From the NCBI RefSeq assembly GCF_022538185.1, contig NZ_JAKYXC010000008.1, positions 62,001-126,000 of the forward strand: a DNA stretch of 64,000 nt. The letters run 5' to 3'. Below are positions 57,946-64,000 of this stretch, piece by piece. Position numbers and translations under genes: made by a program. How positions within the stretch are numbered: position 1 is the first letter of the stretch; each line of letters starts with the position of its first letter. The notes below the pieces were generated by a model, which searched no databases, had not been told where the DNA came from, and saw only the letters and a list, made by a program, of their open reading frames with translations. Source of the DNA: Microbacterium sp. CFH 31415 (GTDB lineage Bacteria; Actinomycetota; Actinomycetes; Actinomycetales; Microbacteriaceae).

Positions 57946-58965
57946 TCAGAAGCCCTTGCCCTCGTCGATCGCGGCCTGAGCGGCCTCGGGCGAGTCGAAC
58001 GTCTCGCCGGGGACGATGATGTTCTTCTCGACGCTGTCGCCCGCCAGTGCGGAGTTGACCGCGTCGACGGCGAGGTCGCCGAAGAACGGGTTGTACTGGG
58101 CGACGAAGCTCAGCTCACCAGCGGCGAGTGCTTCGAGGGCCGGGGTGGTGCCGTCGATCGTGGCGATCTTGACGTCCTCACCCGGGACCAGGCCCGCGGC
58201 CGTCACGGCAGCGGCCGCGCCGATGCCCATCTCGTCGTTCTGAGCGAACACGAACTGGAGGTCCGGGTTCTCCTTCAGCACGGTCTCGATGACCGACTTG
58301 CCCTCGTCAGCGGTCCAGTTGGCCGTCTGCGCGCCGATCTTGTTCCAGCCCGAAGCGCCCTCGATCGCCGCATCGAAGCCCTCGTTGCGCTCGTTGACGA
58401 CCGAGAGGCCGGGGACGCCCTCGAGCGTGAAGTAGTTCGCGCCCTCGGGGAAGGTCTCGACGGCCCACTCGCCGACGGTGCCGGCGACGTTGACGTTGTC
58501 GGGTGCGATGCGCGTGACGTAGAGATCCTCGCTGGCGTCGACACCACGGTCGAGCAGGATGACGGGGATCTCAGCCTCCTGGGCGAGCTCGAGCGAGTCC
58601 TCCCAGCCGGAAGCCTCGGTCGCGGTGAGGAGGATCACGTCGACCTCGTCGTTCACGAACGTCGCGAAGGCGTCGATCTGCGACTTCTGGTCGGTCGGGC
58701 TCGCCGCGGGAGCGTACTTCAGGTCGAAGCCCGCGTCCTGCGTGAACGCGTCCTTGATCGCCTGCTCGTTCGCATTGCGCCAGCCGCCTTCGGGGCCGAC
58801 CGCGACGAAGCCGACCGTGGTCAGCTCGCCGTCGCCGCCCGCGTTGCCGCCGTCGCCGTTGTCGCCGCCGTCGTTGCCGCCGCCTGCGCAGCCGGCAAGA
58901 CCGAGGGCGAGCGCCCCCGCGCCGACGAAGCCGATCAGGCCGAGCATCCGCTTCTTGTTTGCCAT
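57946..58965 (-). CDS. Sugar-binding lipoprotein, CUT2 type (YtfQ-like)
   Basis: 339 aa. A lipoprotein signal ends LALGLAGCAGG, then a Gly/Asn/Asp-rich spacer. The mature domain is a periplasmic-binding type 1 fold: LTTVGFVAVGPEGGWRNANEQAIKDAF is very like E. coli YtfQ (galactofuranose-binding); IPVILLDRGVDASEDLYVTRI and FAQNDEMGIGAAAAVTAAGLVPGEDVKIATIDGT follow. By context it binds L-arabinose, perhaps the furanose form. AGGAGGAGAAG precedes the ATG. First gene of the arabinose operon; its promoter overlaps a LacI-type operator. Confidence 0.93.
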   Translation of the reverse strand: MANKKRMLGLIGFVGAGALALGLAGCAGGGNDGGDNGDGGNAGGDGELTTVGFVAVGPEGGWRNANEQAIKDAFTQDAGFDLKYAPAASPTDQKSQIDAFATFVNDEVDVILLTATEASGWEDSLELAQEAEIPVILLDRGVDASEDLYVTRIAPDNVNVAGTVGEWAVETFPEGANYFTLEGVPGLSVVNERNEGFDAAIEGASGWNKIGAQTANWTADEGKSVIETVLKENPDLQFVFAQNDEMGIGAAAAVTAAGLVPGEDVKIATIDGTTPALEALAAGELSFVAQYNPFFGDLAVDAVNSALAGDSVEKNIIVPGETFDSPEAAQAAIDEGKGF

Positions 58966-59055
58966 CTCTTCTCCTCCTTGAGACTCCCCGACGCTACTTG
59001 GTCGGCGAGGAAGTGCCGGTGCCCCAGCGGGACACTCTCGGGTTTGTGCGAGTCC

Positions 59056-59084
59056 ATTGTGCGCGCTAACAACCCAGTGCGCAA
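59056..59084 (-). promoter_or_regulatory. Promoter and LacI operator of the arabinose operon
   Basis: On the minus strand TTGCGC (59084-59079) and CACAAT (59061-59056) are 17 bp apart. Within and beyond the -10 lies the palindrome TTGT-GCGCGCTA-ACAA (plus-strand 59057-59072), a LacI-family operator with central GCGC. Binding would block the polymerase directly. The LacI gene at 59218 is the probable binder. Confidence 0.7.
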
Positions 59085-59112
59085 CTAGTTCTGCAAGATT
59101 CGTTATTTCTCC

Positions 59113-59124
59113 GTTACCGCGAAC
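59113..59124. promoter_or_regulatory. Second LacI-like half-palindrome upstream of the arabinose promoter
   Basis: GTTACCGCGAAC, GTT/AAC arms around a CG centre, about 54 bp upstream of the main operator (five helical turns). It may be an auxiliary site for DNA looping, or an operator for the lacI promoter. Confidence 0.4.
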
Positions 59125-59217
59125 ATTAACACTTTCGCGTGAGCGGCAACATACCCCTCTTCGCCACGCGTGAGAAAGGCGCCTCACCTCAGAGAGCGAG
59201 GCGCCTTCGATCGAGCG

Positions 59218-60237
59218 TCAGGAGCGGGGCGGCGCGGTCGAGGCGCGGACGATCAGTCGCGGCTCGATGATGTCGTGCTCGGTGACCTCTTCGCCCTCGA
59301 TCGCCGCGATGATGATCTGCAGCGCGAGCGCGCCGAGCGCCGAGAAATCCTGCCGCACCGTCGTGAGCGGCGGCAGGAAGTGGCGCGCGTCGGGAAGATC
59401 GTCGAACCCGACGACGCTGATGTCGTCGGGCACCTTCAGCCCTCGCTCCGACAGTCCGTGCACGAGGCCCAGCGCCATCTGGTCGTTCGCCGCGAACACC
59501 GCCGTCGCGTCGGCGAAGTCGTACGTCTTGCCGAACGTGTAACCGTAGTCCGATGTCCAGTCCCCGACCACCGGAGGGGCGATCGGCAGACCCGCGTCGG
59601 CGAGGGCATCCCGCCAGCCCTGCTCGCGAGCCCGCGCGTCGTACCAGTCCAGCGGCCCTGACAGGTGGGCGATCGAGCGGTGCCCGAGCTCGATCAGGTG
59701 CATCACGGCGGCCATCGCGCCGGCGCGCTGATCGACCGCGGCGGTGTGCATCTCGGGGTCGGACTCCGCCTTGATGACGAGGGTGGGAAGACCCGTGCTC
59801 TGCTGGCGCAGGAGATCGAGCGACGAAGCGCGCGGGGCGATGACGCAGAGCGCGTCGACGCCCTGGGTCACGAGCTCGACGACGCCGGTGTCGATCTGCG
59901 ACTCTTCGTCGTCGGAGATCGAGAACGCGCTGATCGCATAGCCTGCATCGCGCGCAGCGCTCTCGATCGCGCGGAGCGTGCTGTTCGGACCCCACTGCAC
60001 CGGGCTGTCGACGAGGATGCCGATGCGCATGGCGCGCCGCGTGGCGAGCGCGCGCGCGATGGAGCTGCGCGTGTAGTTCATCTCCTCGATGGCCTGGAGC
60101 ACACGCTCGCGGGTCGACTCGCGGATGTTGGGGTGCCCGTTGAGCACGCGCGAAACGGTCATGTGCGAGACGCCCGCCTGCTTGGCGACATCGTAGATGC
60201 TCGGCCGCTGCCAGCCCCTGGCCATCTGATCGGTCAC
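59218..60237 (-). CDS. LacI-family repressor of the arabinose locus
   Basis: 339 aa from GTG 60237. The HTH (PSIYDVAKQAGVSHMTVSRVLNGHPNIRESTRERVLQAIEEMNYTRSSIARALATRR) is complete, and the sugar domain has the hallmark GILVDSPVQWGPNSTLRAIESAARDAGY, AVFAANDQMALGLVHGL and SVVGFDDLPDARHFLPPLTTVRQDF. It sits upstream of the whole arabinose operon and its likely operator. Its GTG is preceded by GGGAGGTGATCC, an excellent ribosome site that overlaps the stop of the upstream Gly/Asn-rich surface protein, so the two may be coupled. Confidence 0.93.
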   Translation of the reverse strand: MTDQMARGWQRPSIYDVAKQAGVSHMTVSRVLNGHPNIRESTRERVLQAIEEMNYTRSSIARALATRRAMRIGILVDSPVQWGPNSTLRAIESAARDAGYAISAFSISDDEESQIDTGVVELVTQGVDALCVIAPRASSLDLLRQQSTGLPTLVIKAESDPEMHTAAVDQRAGAMAAVMHLIELGHRSIAHLSGPLDWYDARAREQGWRDALADAGLPIAPPVVGDWTSDYGYTFGKTYDFADATAVFAANDQMALGLVHGLSERGLKVPDDISVVGFDDLPDARHFLPPLTTVRQDFSALGALALQIIIAAIEGEEVTEHDIIEPRLIVRASTAPPRS

Positions 60238-60243
60238 AGTGGA

Positions 60244-60906
60244 TCACCTCCCTTTCTTGCTGACCACATCGTAAGGCGCGGCGCTGGAGGCCGCCGCCGC
60301 ACCGCCGACGCCGGGGAACACGGCTGCCGCCGCTCCGGGGACGAGCCAGAGGATCAGGCCGGTCACGACGAGGAGCGCGCCCGCCCCCGCCGCGGCGATC
60401 CAGCCCACGGGCACGGGGTCGTCGGTTCCGGACGGCGCAGCGCCTGAGGCGCCCGGTCCGCCGGTGCCGCCGGTGCCGGAGCCGGAGCCGGACCCGTCGG
60501 GGGTCGACGCGGTCGGCGTCGGCTTCGGCGTCGGCTTGCCCTTCCCGGGGTTCCCGTTCCCGTTGCCGTTCCCGTTCCCGTTGCCGTTCCCGTTGCCGTT
60601 CCCGTTCCCGTTCCCGTTCCCGTCGCCGTTCCCCGGGTTTCCCGGGCCGCCGGGGTTTCCCGGGTTTCCCGGGCCGCCGGGGTTTCCCGGATGACACGGA
60701 TGCCCGGGCATTCCCGCCCAGGGAGGCGGGCCGGGTGTACCCGGGGTCCACGTGCACTTCAGCGGGGTGATCTCCACCGTGACGCGGACGCCGTCAGGTT
60801 CCGGGGCGGGGCCGGCGGCCGACGCCAGAGTGCCGGGAACGATGAGCGTTCCGAGGACGAGCGCGAGCCCGGCGATCGTGCCGGCGATCCTCCCCCGGCT
60901 CCTCAC
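60244..60906 (-). CDS. Gly/Pro/Asn-repeat surface protein
   Basis: 220 aa from GTG 60906. A signal peptide (AGTIAGLALVLGTLIVPGTLASAAG) is followed by a short beta segment with one Cys (VEITPLKCTW). Residues about 60-94 are collagen-like PGNPGGP repeats; from 95 there is a Gly-Asn dipeptide run of about 12 units; a Pro/Thr-rich linker follows. One membrane helix (GWIAAAGAGALLVVTGLILWLVPG) near 170-195 anchors it, with a basic tail VVSKKGR. Its GTG overlaps the upstream DUF916 stop (GTGA). It resembles wall-spanning stalks. Low-complexity DNA here (cccgttcccgttgccg) is coding, not a separate repeat. Confidence 0.82.
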   Translation of the reverse strand: MRSRGRIAGTIAGLALVLGTLIVPGTLASAAGPAPEPDGVRVTVEITPLKCTWTPGTPGPPPWAGMPGHPCHPGNPGGPGNPGNPGGPGNPGNGDGNGNGNGNGNGNGNGNGNGNGNGNPGKGKPTPKPTPTASTPDGSGSGSGTGGTGGPGASGAAPSGTDDPVPVGWIAAAGAGALLVVTGLILWLVPGAAAAVFPGVGGAAAASSAAPYDVVSKKGR

Positions 60907-61973
60907 GAGACGTCCGCGGCGGATTCGGCCTCGCGGCGTCCGGCCGCCTTGGCATCCTCGAGCATCGACTCGAGGCGCCGGCGGGACCGGATGCGCCCCC
61001 AGACGATCGCCCACACGACCAGCACGATGCCGGCGAGGATGATGAGCTGCGGCCAGGGCACCGCCCAGACGACCGTGTCCGCAGTCACGGGTTCGATGGT
61101 GGCGCTGTCGCCGTTCATCGTCACGACCGTAGGGGTGACGACGACCGAAGCGGGAACGACGAACAGCGGCCAGACCCCCTCGACGACGACGGTGATGTCG
61201 CGCGAGTCGCCGGGCAGGAGTTCGAGCGTGCGCTCCCCCTCGGCCGGGAACGCGGTGGATGCACCTGCAGCGGACACCGTGCCTTCGGCGAGGAGAATGG
61301 TGTTCCCGGTGTTCTCGGCGCGGAAGGTGATCGTCGCCTCGCCGGGACGGAACGGGTTCCACGACAGGGAGTAGTCGCCCGAGACCACGTCGACTGTGGC
61401 CGAGGGCGTGATCTCCCCTGTCACCCGTGTGGTCACGCGGAAGCCCACGCGGCTCTCGACGCCGACCGCTGTGCCGTCCTCACTCTCCTGGACGGACACG
61501 ATGGAGGCGGTGATCCCGGCGGCGTGGTCGCCCGGCTCTGCCTGTTCGGGGACGGTGATCGTGAAGGGAACGACAGCCGTCTCGCCCGCATCAATTGTGA
61601 CCGTCTCCGGGACCGAGATCCAGGTGCCCGCGTCGACGGACTCCTCCCCGGCCGGAAGGATGTCGAATCGACCCGTGCTGGTGTAGAAGCCGTCGGCGGC
61701 GAGGAGCGCGAACTCGACTGTCTGGTCGCTCACGTTGCGGACCGCGAAGTAGTCGTCGACCGACTCCCCCGGGTCGAGCTCGTTCTCGACGAAGGTCCGC
61801 CCATCAGGCCCGGACTCGTTAGCCGGAGTCACCGACCAGCGGACGTCGGGTGTGTCGTCGGTGTCAGCGGACGCGGGTACCGCGACACCGGCGACAAGCG
61901 CCAAGCCCAGAGCGAGGCCGGCGAGCGCATGACGCGCCGGCCGGAGGCGGGATGAGAGTGGCAGCAAGGACAA
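60903..61973 (-). CDS. DUF916/WxL-associated cell-surface protein
   Basis: 356 aa from TTG 61973, the only start compatible with a signal peptide (ALAGLALGLALVAGVAVPASAD). VRWSVTPANESGPDGRTFVENELDPGESVDDYFAVRNVSDQTVEFALLAADGF is the DUF916 (WxL peptidoglycan-associated) pattern, with the TVPEQAEPGDHAAGITASI block after it. Two Ig-like segments follow and a C-terminal helix (WPQLIILAGIVLVVWAIVW) anchors it, before a basic RIRSRRR. In Firmicutes such proteins pair with WxL proteins in wall complexes; here the WxL-like gene is 70 bp upstream with a perfect hairpin between. Confidence 0.82.
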   Translation of the reverse strand: MSLLPLSSRLRPARHALAGLALGLALVAGVAVPASADTDDTPDVRWSVTPANESGPDGRTFVENELDPGESVDDYFAVRNVSDQTVEFALLAADGFYTSTGRFDILPAGEESVDAGTWISVPETVTIDAGETAVVPFTITVPEQAEPGDHAAGITASIVSVQESEDGTAVGVESRVGFRVTTRVTGEITPSATVDVVSGDYSLSWNPFRPGEATITFRAENTGNTILLAEGTVSAAGASTAFPAEGERTLELLPGDSRDITVVVEGVWPLFVVPASVVVTPTVVTMNGDSATIEPVTADTVVWAVPWPQLIILAGIVLVVWAIVWGRIRSRRRLESMLEDAKAAGRREAESAADVS

Positions 61974-61985
61974 ATCCAGACGTCA

Positions 61986-62016
61986 GGGTCGGGGCCGCCG
62001 TAGACGGCCCCGACCC
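61986..62016 (-). terminator. Intercistronic hairpin between WxL-like and DUF916 genes
   Basis: GGGTCGGGGCCG pairs perfectly with CGGCCCCGACCC around 7 nt. It lies between the WxL-like stop and the TTG start of the DUF916 gene, so it would limit expression of the downstream pair. Confidence 0.75.
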
Positions 62017-62043
62017 GATTCAACACGAGTCAGTCTTCGCGTG

Positions 62044-62664
62044 TCAGTACGCGTCTTCCCACAGCGTGAGGGTGAGGGTCGCGGCGTAGCTGCCGGGCGC
62101 GACGTCGACGGGCGTCTTGAGGAACAGGTTGGCGTTCGCCGACCAGGCGCCCGCTGCGGCGGCCTCGCCCGAGTCCAGGGAGAGCGCCAGGAACTCTTCG
62201 CCCTCGAGACCCACGTTGTTGGGTCCCTCATCGAGCACGGTGTCGACATCCGGGCCGACTGCGACCTCGCCGTTGCCCTCCTCCGAGAGCAGCTGCGGCG
62301 ACCAGCCGAGGTGTCCGGCCGAGATGGAGTTCGCACCCGAGACGAAGTCGGACGACTGACCGGTGACGTACCAGGCGACGCCCTCGGGGACCTCGGCGCG
62401 GTCGTCGGTGACGGTGACGGTGGGCAGGGTGCCGTCGAACTGACGGATCTCGGCGTCGGCGGACTCGACCTCGGTCAGCGTCGCGGCTTCGCCGCCGACG
62501 GTCATCGTCAGCGCGCCCACGGGCTCGATCGCCTCGATGTTCACGTTGACGTCGACCTGGTCGTTGCCGACCTCGTCGGCGATGGCGGCGCCTGCGACAC
62601 CGATCAGCAGCATCCCGCCGAACGCACCGGCGGCGGTACGTGCGAACAGTCCTCGCTTGTTCAT
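62044..62664 (-). CDS. WxL-domain-like secreted protein
   Basis: 206 aa. Signal peptide MNKRGLFARTAAGAFGGMLL then IGVAGAAIADE (cleavage near 30). The mature protein is acidic and beta-rich: DVNVNIEAIEPVGALTMTVGGEA, GVAWYVTGQSSDFVSGANS and the end VAPGSYAATLTLTLWEDAY, which resembles the C-terminal WxL motif (PGxYxATLTWTL). No sortase signal or membrane helix. In Firmicutes WxL proteins bind peptidoglycan non-covalently and act with DUF916 proteins; the neighbouring genes support the same here. TTGGAGAG precedes the ATG. Confidence 0.8.
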   Translation of the reverse strand: MNKRGLFARTAAGAFGGMLLIGVAGAAIADEVGNDQVDVNVNIEAIEPVGALTMTVGGEAATLTEVESADAEIRQFDGTLPTVTVTDDRAEVPEGVAWYVTGQSSDFVSGANSISAGHLGWSPQLLSEEGNGEVAVGPDVDTVLDEGPNNVGLEGEEFLALSLDSGEAAAAGAWSANANLFLKTPVDVAPGSYAATLTLTLWEDAY

Positions 62665-62752
62665 TCGTTCTCTCCAATTTCCCGGTCGGCACCTCTGCCG
62701 ACCGAACTCGCGAGCGACCGGTCCATCCGGTCGTCGGGACTCGCTGGAAGCC

Positions 62753-62896
62753 TCAGCCGTTGCCGAGCGCCCCCGTCTCACATGGGTCGTGGCCGGCGCG
62801 AGGTGCGCCCGCCTCTCGGCGCGTCGCCCGGAGACTCCCCGCCACGACGAGCGCGACCGTGGTCTGCGCCGTACGGCTGAGGGAGTGACTGAGCAT
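62753..62896 (-). CDS. Possible 47-aa small ORF upstream of the WxL-like gene
   Basis: Begins MLSHSLSRTAQTTVALVVAG and ends with a polar, Pro/Gly-rich stretch containing one Cys. AAAGG lies nine bases before the ATG. A promoter, TTGTTC-N17-TAACAT, lies 53 bp upstream. The short hydrophobic stretch TTVALVVAGSL could be a weak signal sequence, or the ORF may be a degenerate remnant or a leader. I do not recognise it. Confidence 0.35.
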   Translation of the reverse strand: MLSHSLSRTAQTTVALVVAGSLRATRREAGAPRAGHDPCETGALGNG

Positions 62897-62948
62897 ATTT
62901 GCACCTTTGCTCTCGGATCCGGCGGTGGATCGACTTGGCTCGCCTTGG

Positions 62949-62977
62949 ATGTTACCGGCAACAGTTAGCGAGAACAA
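62949..62977 (-). promoter_or_regulatory. Promoter of the WxL-like/DUF916 operon
   Basis: On the minus strand TTGTTC (62977-62972) and TAACAT (62954-62949), 17 bp apart. The start would be near 62942, 46 bp before the 47-codon ORF. No operator repeat recognised. Confidence 0.5.
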
Positions 62978-63085
62978 GACCCGAAATCGGTTTCGAGCCG
63001 TTTGATTCGGATGGCTGGCGCGACCTGCCCTGACTACGGCGAACGCACGGGACGGCTTGCGCTGCTCCACGAGGAATTCCGGTTG

Positions 63086-63113
63086 CCCGCGGCGCGCGAC
63101 AGCGCGCCGCGGG
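63086..63113 (-). terminator. Terminator of the partial GH43-like gene
   Basis: CCCGCGGCGCGC pairs perfectly with GCGCGCCGCGGG around GACA, 57 bp after the stop codon. Confidence 0.8.
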
Positions 63114-63169
63114 GTCCGTCCACACCCGCGGCGCGCGTCGCGACGGCCGCTGCTGCGACCGTGGTCGGG

Positions 63170-64000
63170 TCACCCGCACGAAGCGGGCGCGGTGGTCACC
63201 TCCGTCGTGTCGATCACCGGCGAACCGGCAACCGCCGCCGATGCCGTGAGGCTGATCGATCCGGTAGGGATCGACGCCAGGCGGGTGGTGAACGATGCCG
63301 ACGAGCTCTTGCCCGCGGCGATCGAGGCGAAGGTCTTCGAGCCGTAGGCGCCCGTCACCGTCGCCGAGACCGCGACATCGTCGGCGTTCGAAACGGTGAC
63401 GACCTGCACGACCTTGCCCGACACGCAGCGGGCGGAGACGGATGCCTCGACCTCGAGCACCGGCGGATCGCCGAGCATCACGTCCACCGTGCTGGCCGCC
63501 GATCCGGCCAGCACGTCGAAGTCCGCGAACGCCGCCGACAGCTGCACCGCCTCGCCTGCGGCATCCGTCTCGGGGACGACCGCCTCGGCGACGTACGCGC
63601 CGTCCTTCGCGACGATGGGCGCGTCGACCGTCAGATGGCCGACGGTGAACCTCACGAAGCCGGCGACCGCTCCCCCGTCGGCGGCCGTGACCGTCGCGGC
63701 GAGCGCATCGCCGGGCCGCAGCGTGTCGCCGGGCTCGACGCCGTCGAGTTCGACCTCGGTCGCGACCTTCGTCAGCGGTGCGCCCTTGGCGGCTTCCCAC
63801 TGGTTGAGGGTGACGGGCAGCACGCTGCCGTGCCGGGACTTCGGAAGTGCCCCGGTGACGGTGCGCCACTGCGGTGCGGCGAGCGACTCGGTGAACAGCG
63901 GCAGGTAACCGACGCCCGTGAAGTCGTCGACGAACAGGTAGAAGCCCTCGTCGACGCCCGCCGGCAGCGACGTGTCGCCCGCGTTCGCACGGAAGATGGT
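63170..64000 (-). CDS. GH43-like secreted enzyme, C-terminal part only (cut by the window)
   Basis: The frame is open to the right edge (277 visible residues). The visible start GVDEGFYLFVDDFTGVGYLPLFTESLAAPQWR and SRHGSVLPVTLNQWEA parallel YVFLVDNYGSGGYRAFVTNERA and SPRHGAFVSVTQSVLEA in the GH43 enzyme at 47149, so the two are paralogues. An Ig-like domain follows (VELDGVEPGDTLRPGDALAATVTAADGGAVAGFVRF), then the C-terminal module ARCVSGKVVQVVTVSNADDVAVSATVTGAYGSKTFASIAAGKSSSASF ending in a final Cys. That module is shared with the other enzyme. The N-terminal catalytic part is outside the window. Confidence 0.85.
   Translation of the reverse strand, partial: TIFRANAGDTSLPAGVDEGFYLFVDDFTGVGYLPLFTESLAAPQWRTVTGALPKSRHGSVLPVTLNQWEAAKGAPLTKVATEVELDGVEPGDTLRPGDALAATVTAADGGAVAGFVRFTVGHLTVDAPIVAKDGAYVAEAVVPETDAAGEAVQLSAAFADFDVLAGSAASTVDVMLGDPPVLEVEASVSARCVSGKVVQVVTVSNADDVAVSATVTGAYGSKTFASIAAGKSSSASFTTRLASIPTGSISLTASAAVAGSPVIDTTEVTTAPASCG

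Larger units (their letters stand above)
62665..63169. other. 505-bp gap: leader region of the WxL-like gene and terminator of the GH43-like gene
   Basis: On the minus strand: a promoter (62977-62949), a possible 47-aa ORF (62896-62753) and a 9-bp perfect hairpin CGGTCGGCA/TGCCGACCG (62683-62704) before the WxL-like ribosome site. To the right the hairpin at 63086-63113 ends the GH43-like transcript. No other CDS seen. Confidence 0.6.

Noticed and set aside
60543..60640. Non-coding simple repeat (cccgttcccgttgccg)
   Set aside because: It lies in frame within a protein gene and encodes a Gly-Asn dipeptide run; best treated as a coding low-complexity region.

Overview
The window is high-GC (about 70%) DNA from an actinobacterium, most likely Microbacterium or a close Microbacteriaceae relative. 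This rests on codon use, GTG starts, GH35/GH43 sugar loci with LacI regulators, SipW-type secreted proteins, DUF1918/DUF2207/DUF2804/DUF4287/DUF5684 proteins and an ECF41 sigma factor. I see no prophage, insertion sequence, integrase or CRISPR array. It looks like ordinary chromosome, dense in small catabolic operons, with several unusual regulatory leaders. All family calls come from reading the translated sequence; none was checked by database search.

Layout, left to right. 1-8.9 kb: end of a winged-helix regulator; a 77-bp tandem repeat; an AlkA-like glycosylase; a leftward redox operon (Fe-S protein with a Cys/Gly tail, FAD oxidase, unknown 104-aa protein, LLM flavin enzyme); rtcB behind a leader with promoter, perfect palindrome, 30-codon ORF and hairpin; small proteins. 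8.9-12.8 kb: an S9 peptidase and an ECF41 sigma factor divergent from its likely target oxidoreductase. 12.8-19.1 kb: a beta-galactoside locus (LacI, ABC importer, GH35) with two operators. 19-26 kb: AKR, PCD/VOC fusion, MFS with divergent TetR and two abutting operators, hydrolase, GNAT, HNH with an altered motif, secreted transglycosylase-like protein. 26.5-31.6 kb: a SipW signal peptidase with three small exported proteins, then DUF2207. 31.7-36.3 kb: MarR, ABC exporter, DUF4287, TetR, DUF2804, and Hsp20 carrying both HAIR and CIRCE operators. 36.4-45.9 kb: L-serine dehydratase, hydrolase, VOC, small membrane proteins, a leader ORF/terminator/DksA-like cluster, a drug-type MFS, tRNA-Arg(ACG), YjbR, SDR and DUF5684.

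46.1-60.2 kb is a complete L-arabinose locus. A secreted GH43 enzyme would release arabinose, a YtfQRT-YjfF-type ABC importer would take it up, an aldose epimerase would interconvert anomers, and AraA, AraB and AraD would convert it to D-xylulose 5-phosphate. A LacI regulator and a promoter-overlapping operator sit upstream. 60.2-63 kb encodes a WxL-like protein, a DUF916-type membrane protein and a Gly-Asn/Pro-Gly-rich surface protein. The right edge cuts a second GH43-like protein that shares its C-terminal module with the first.

Two themes recur. In three places an abundant exported protein is followed by a perfect intercistronic hairpin before the rest of its operon. In three places a promoter is followed by a short ORF and a hairpin before the main gene (rtcB; 40.2 kb; 62.9 kb). 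The 9-mer GCGGCATCC (either strand) occurs at least 30 times where base composition predicts about two.
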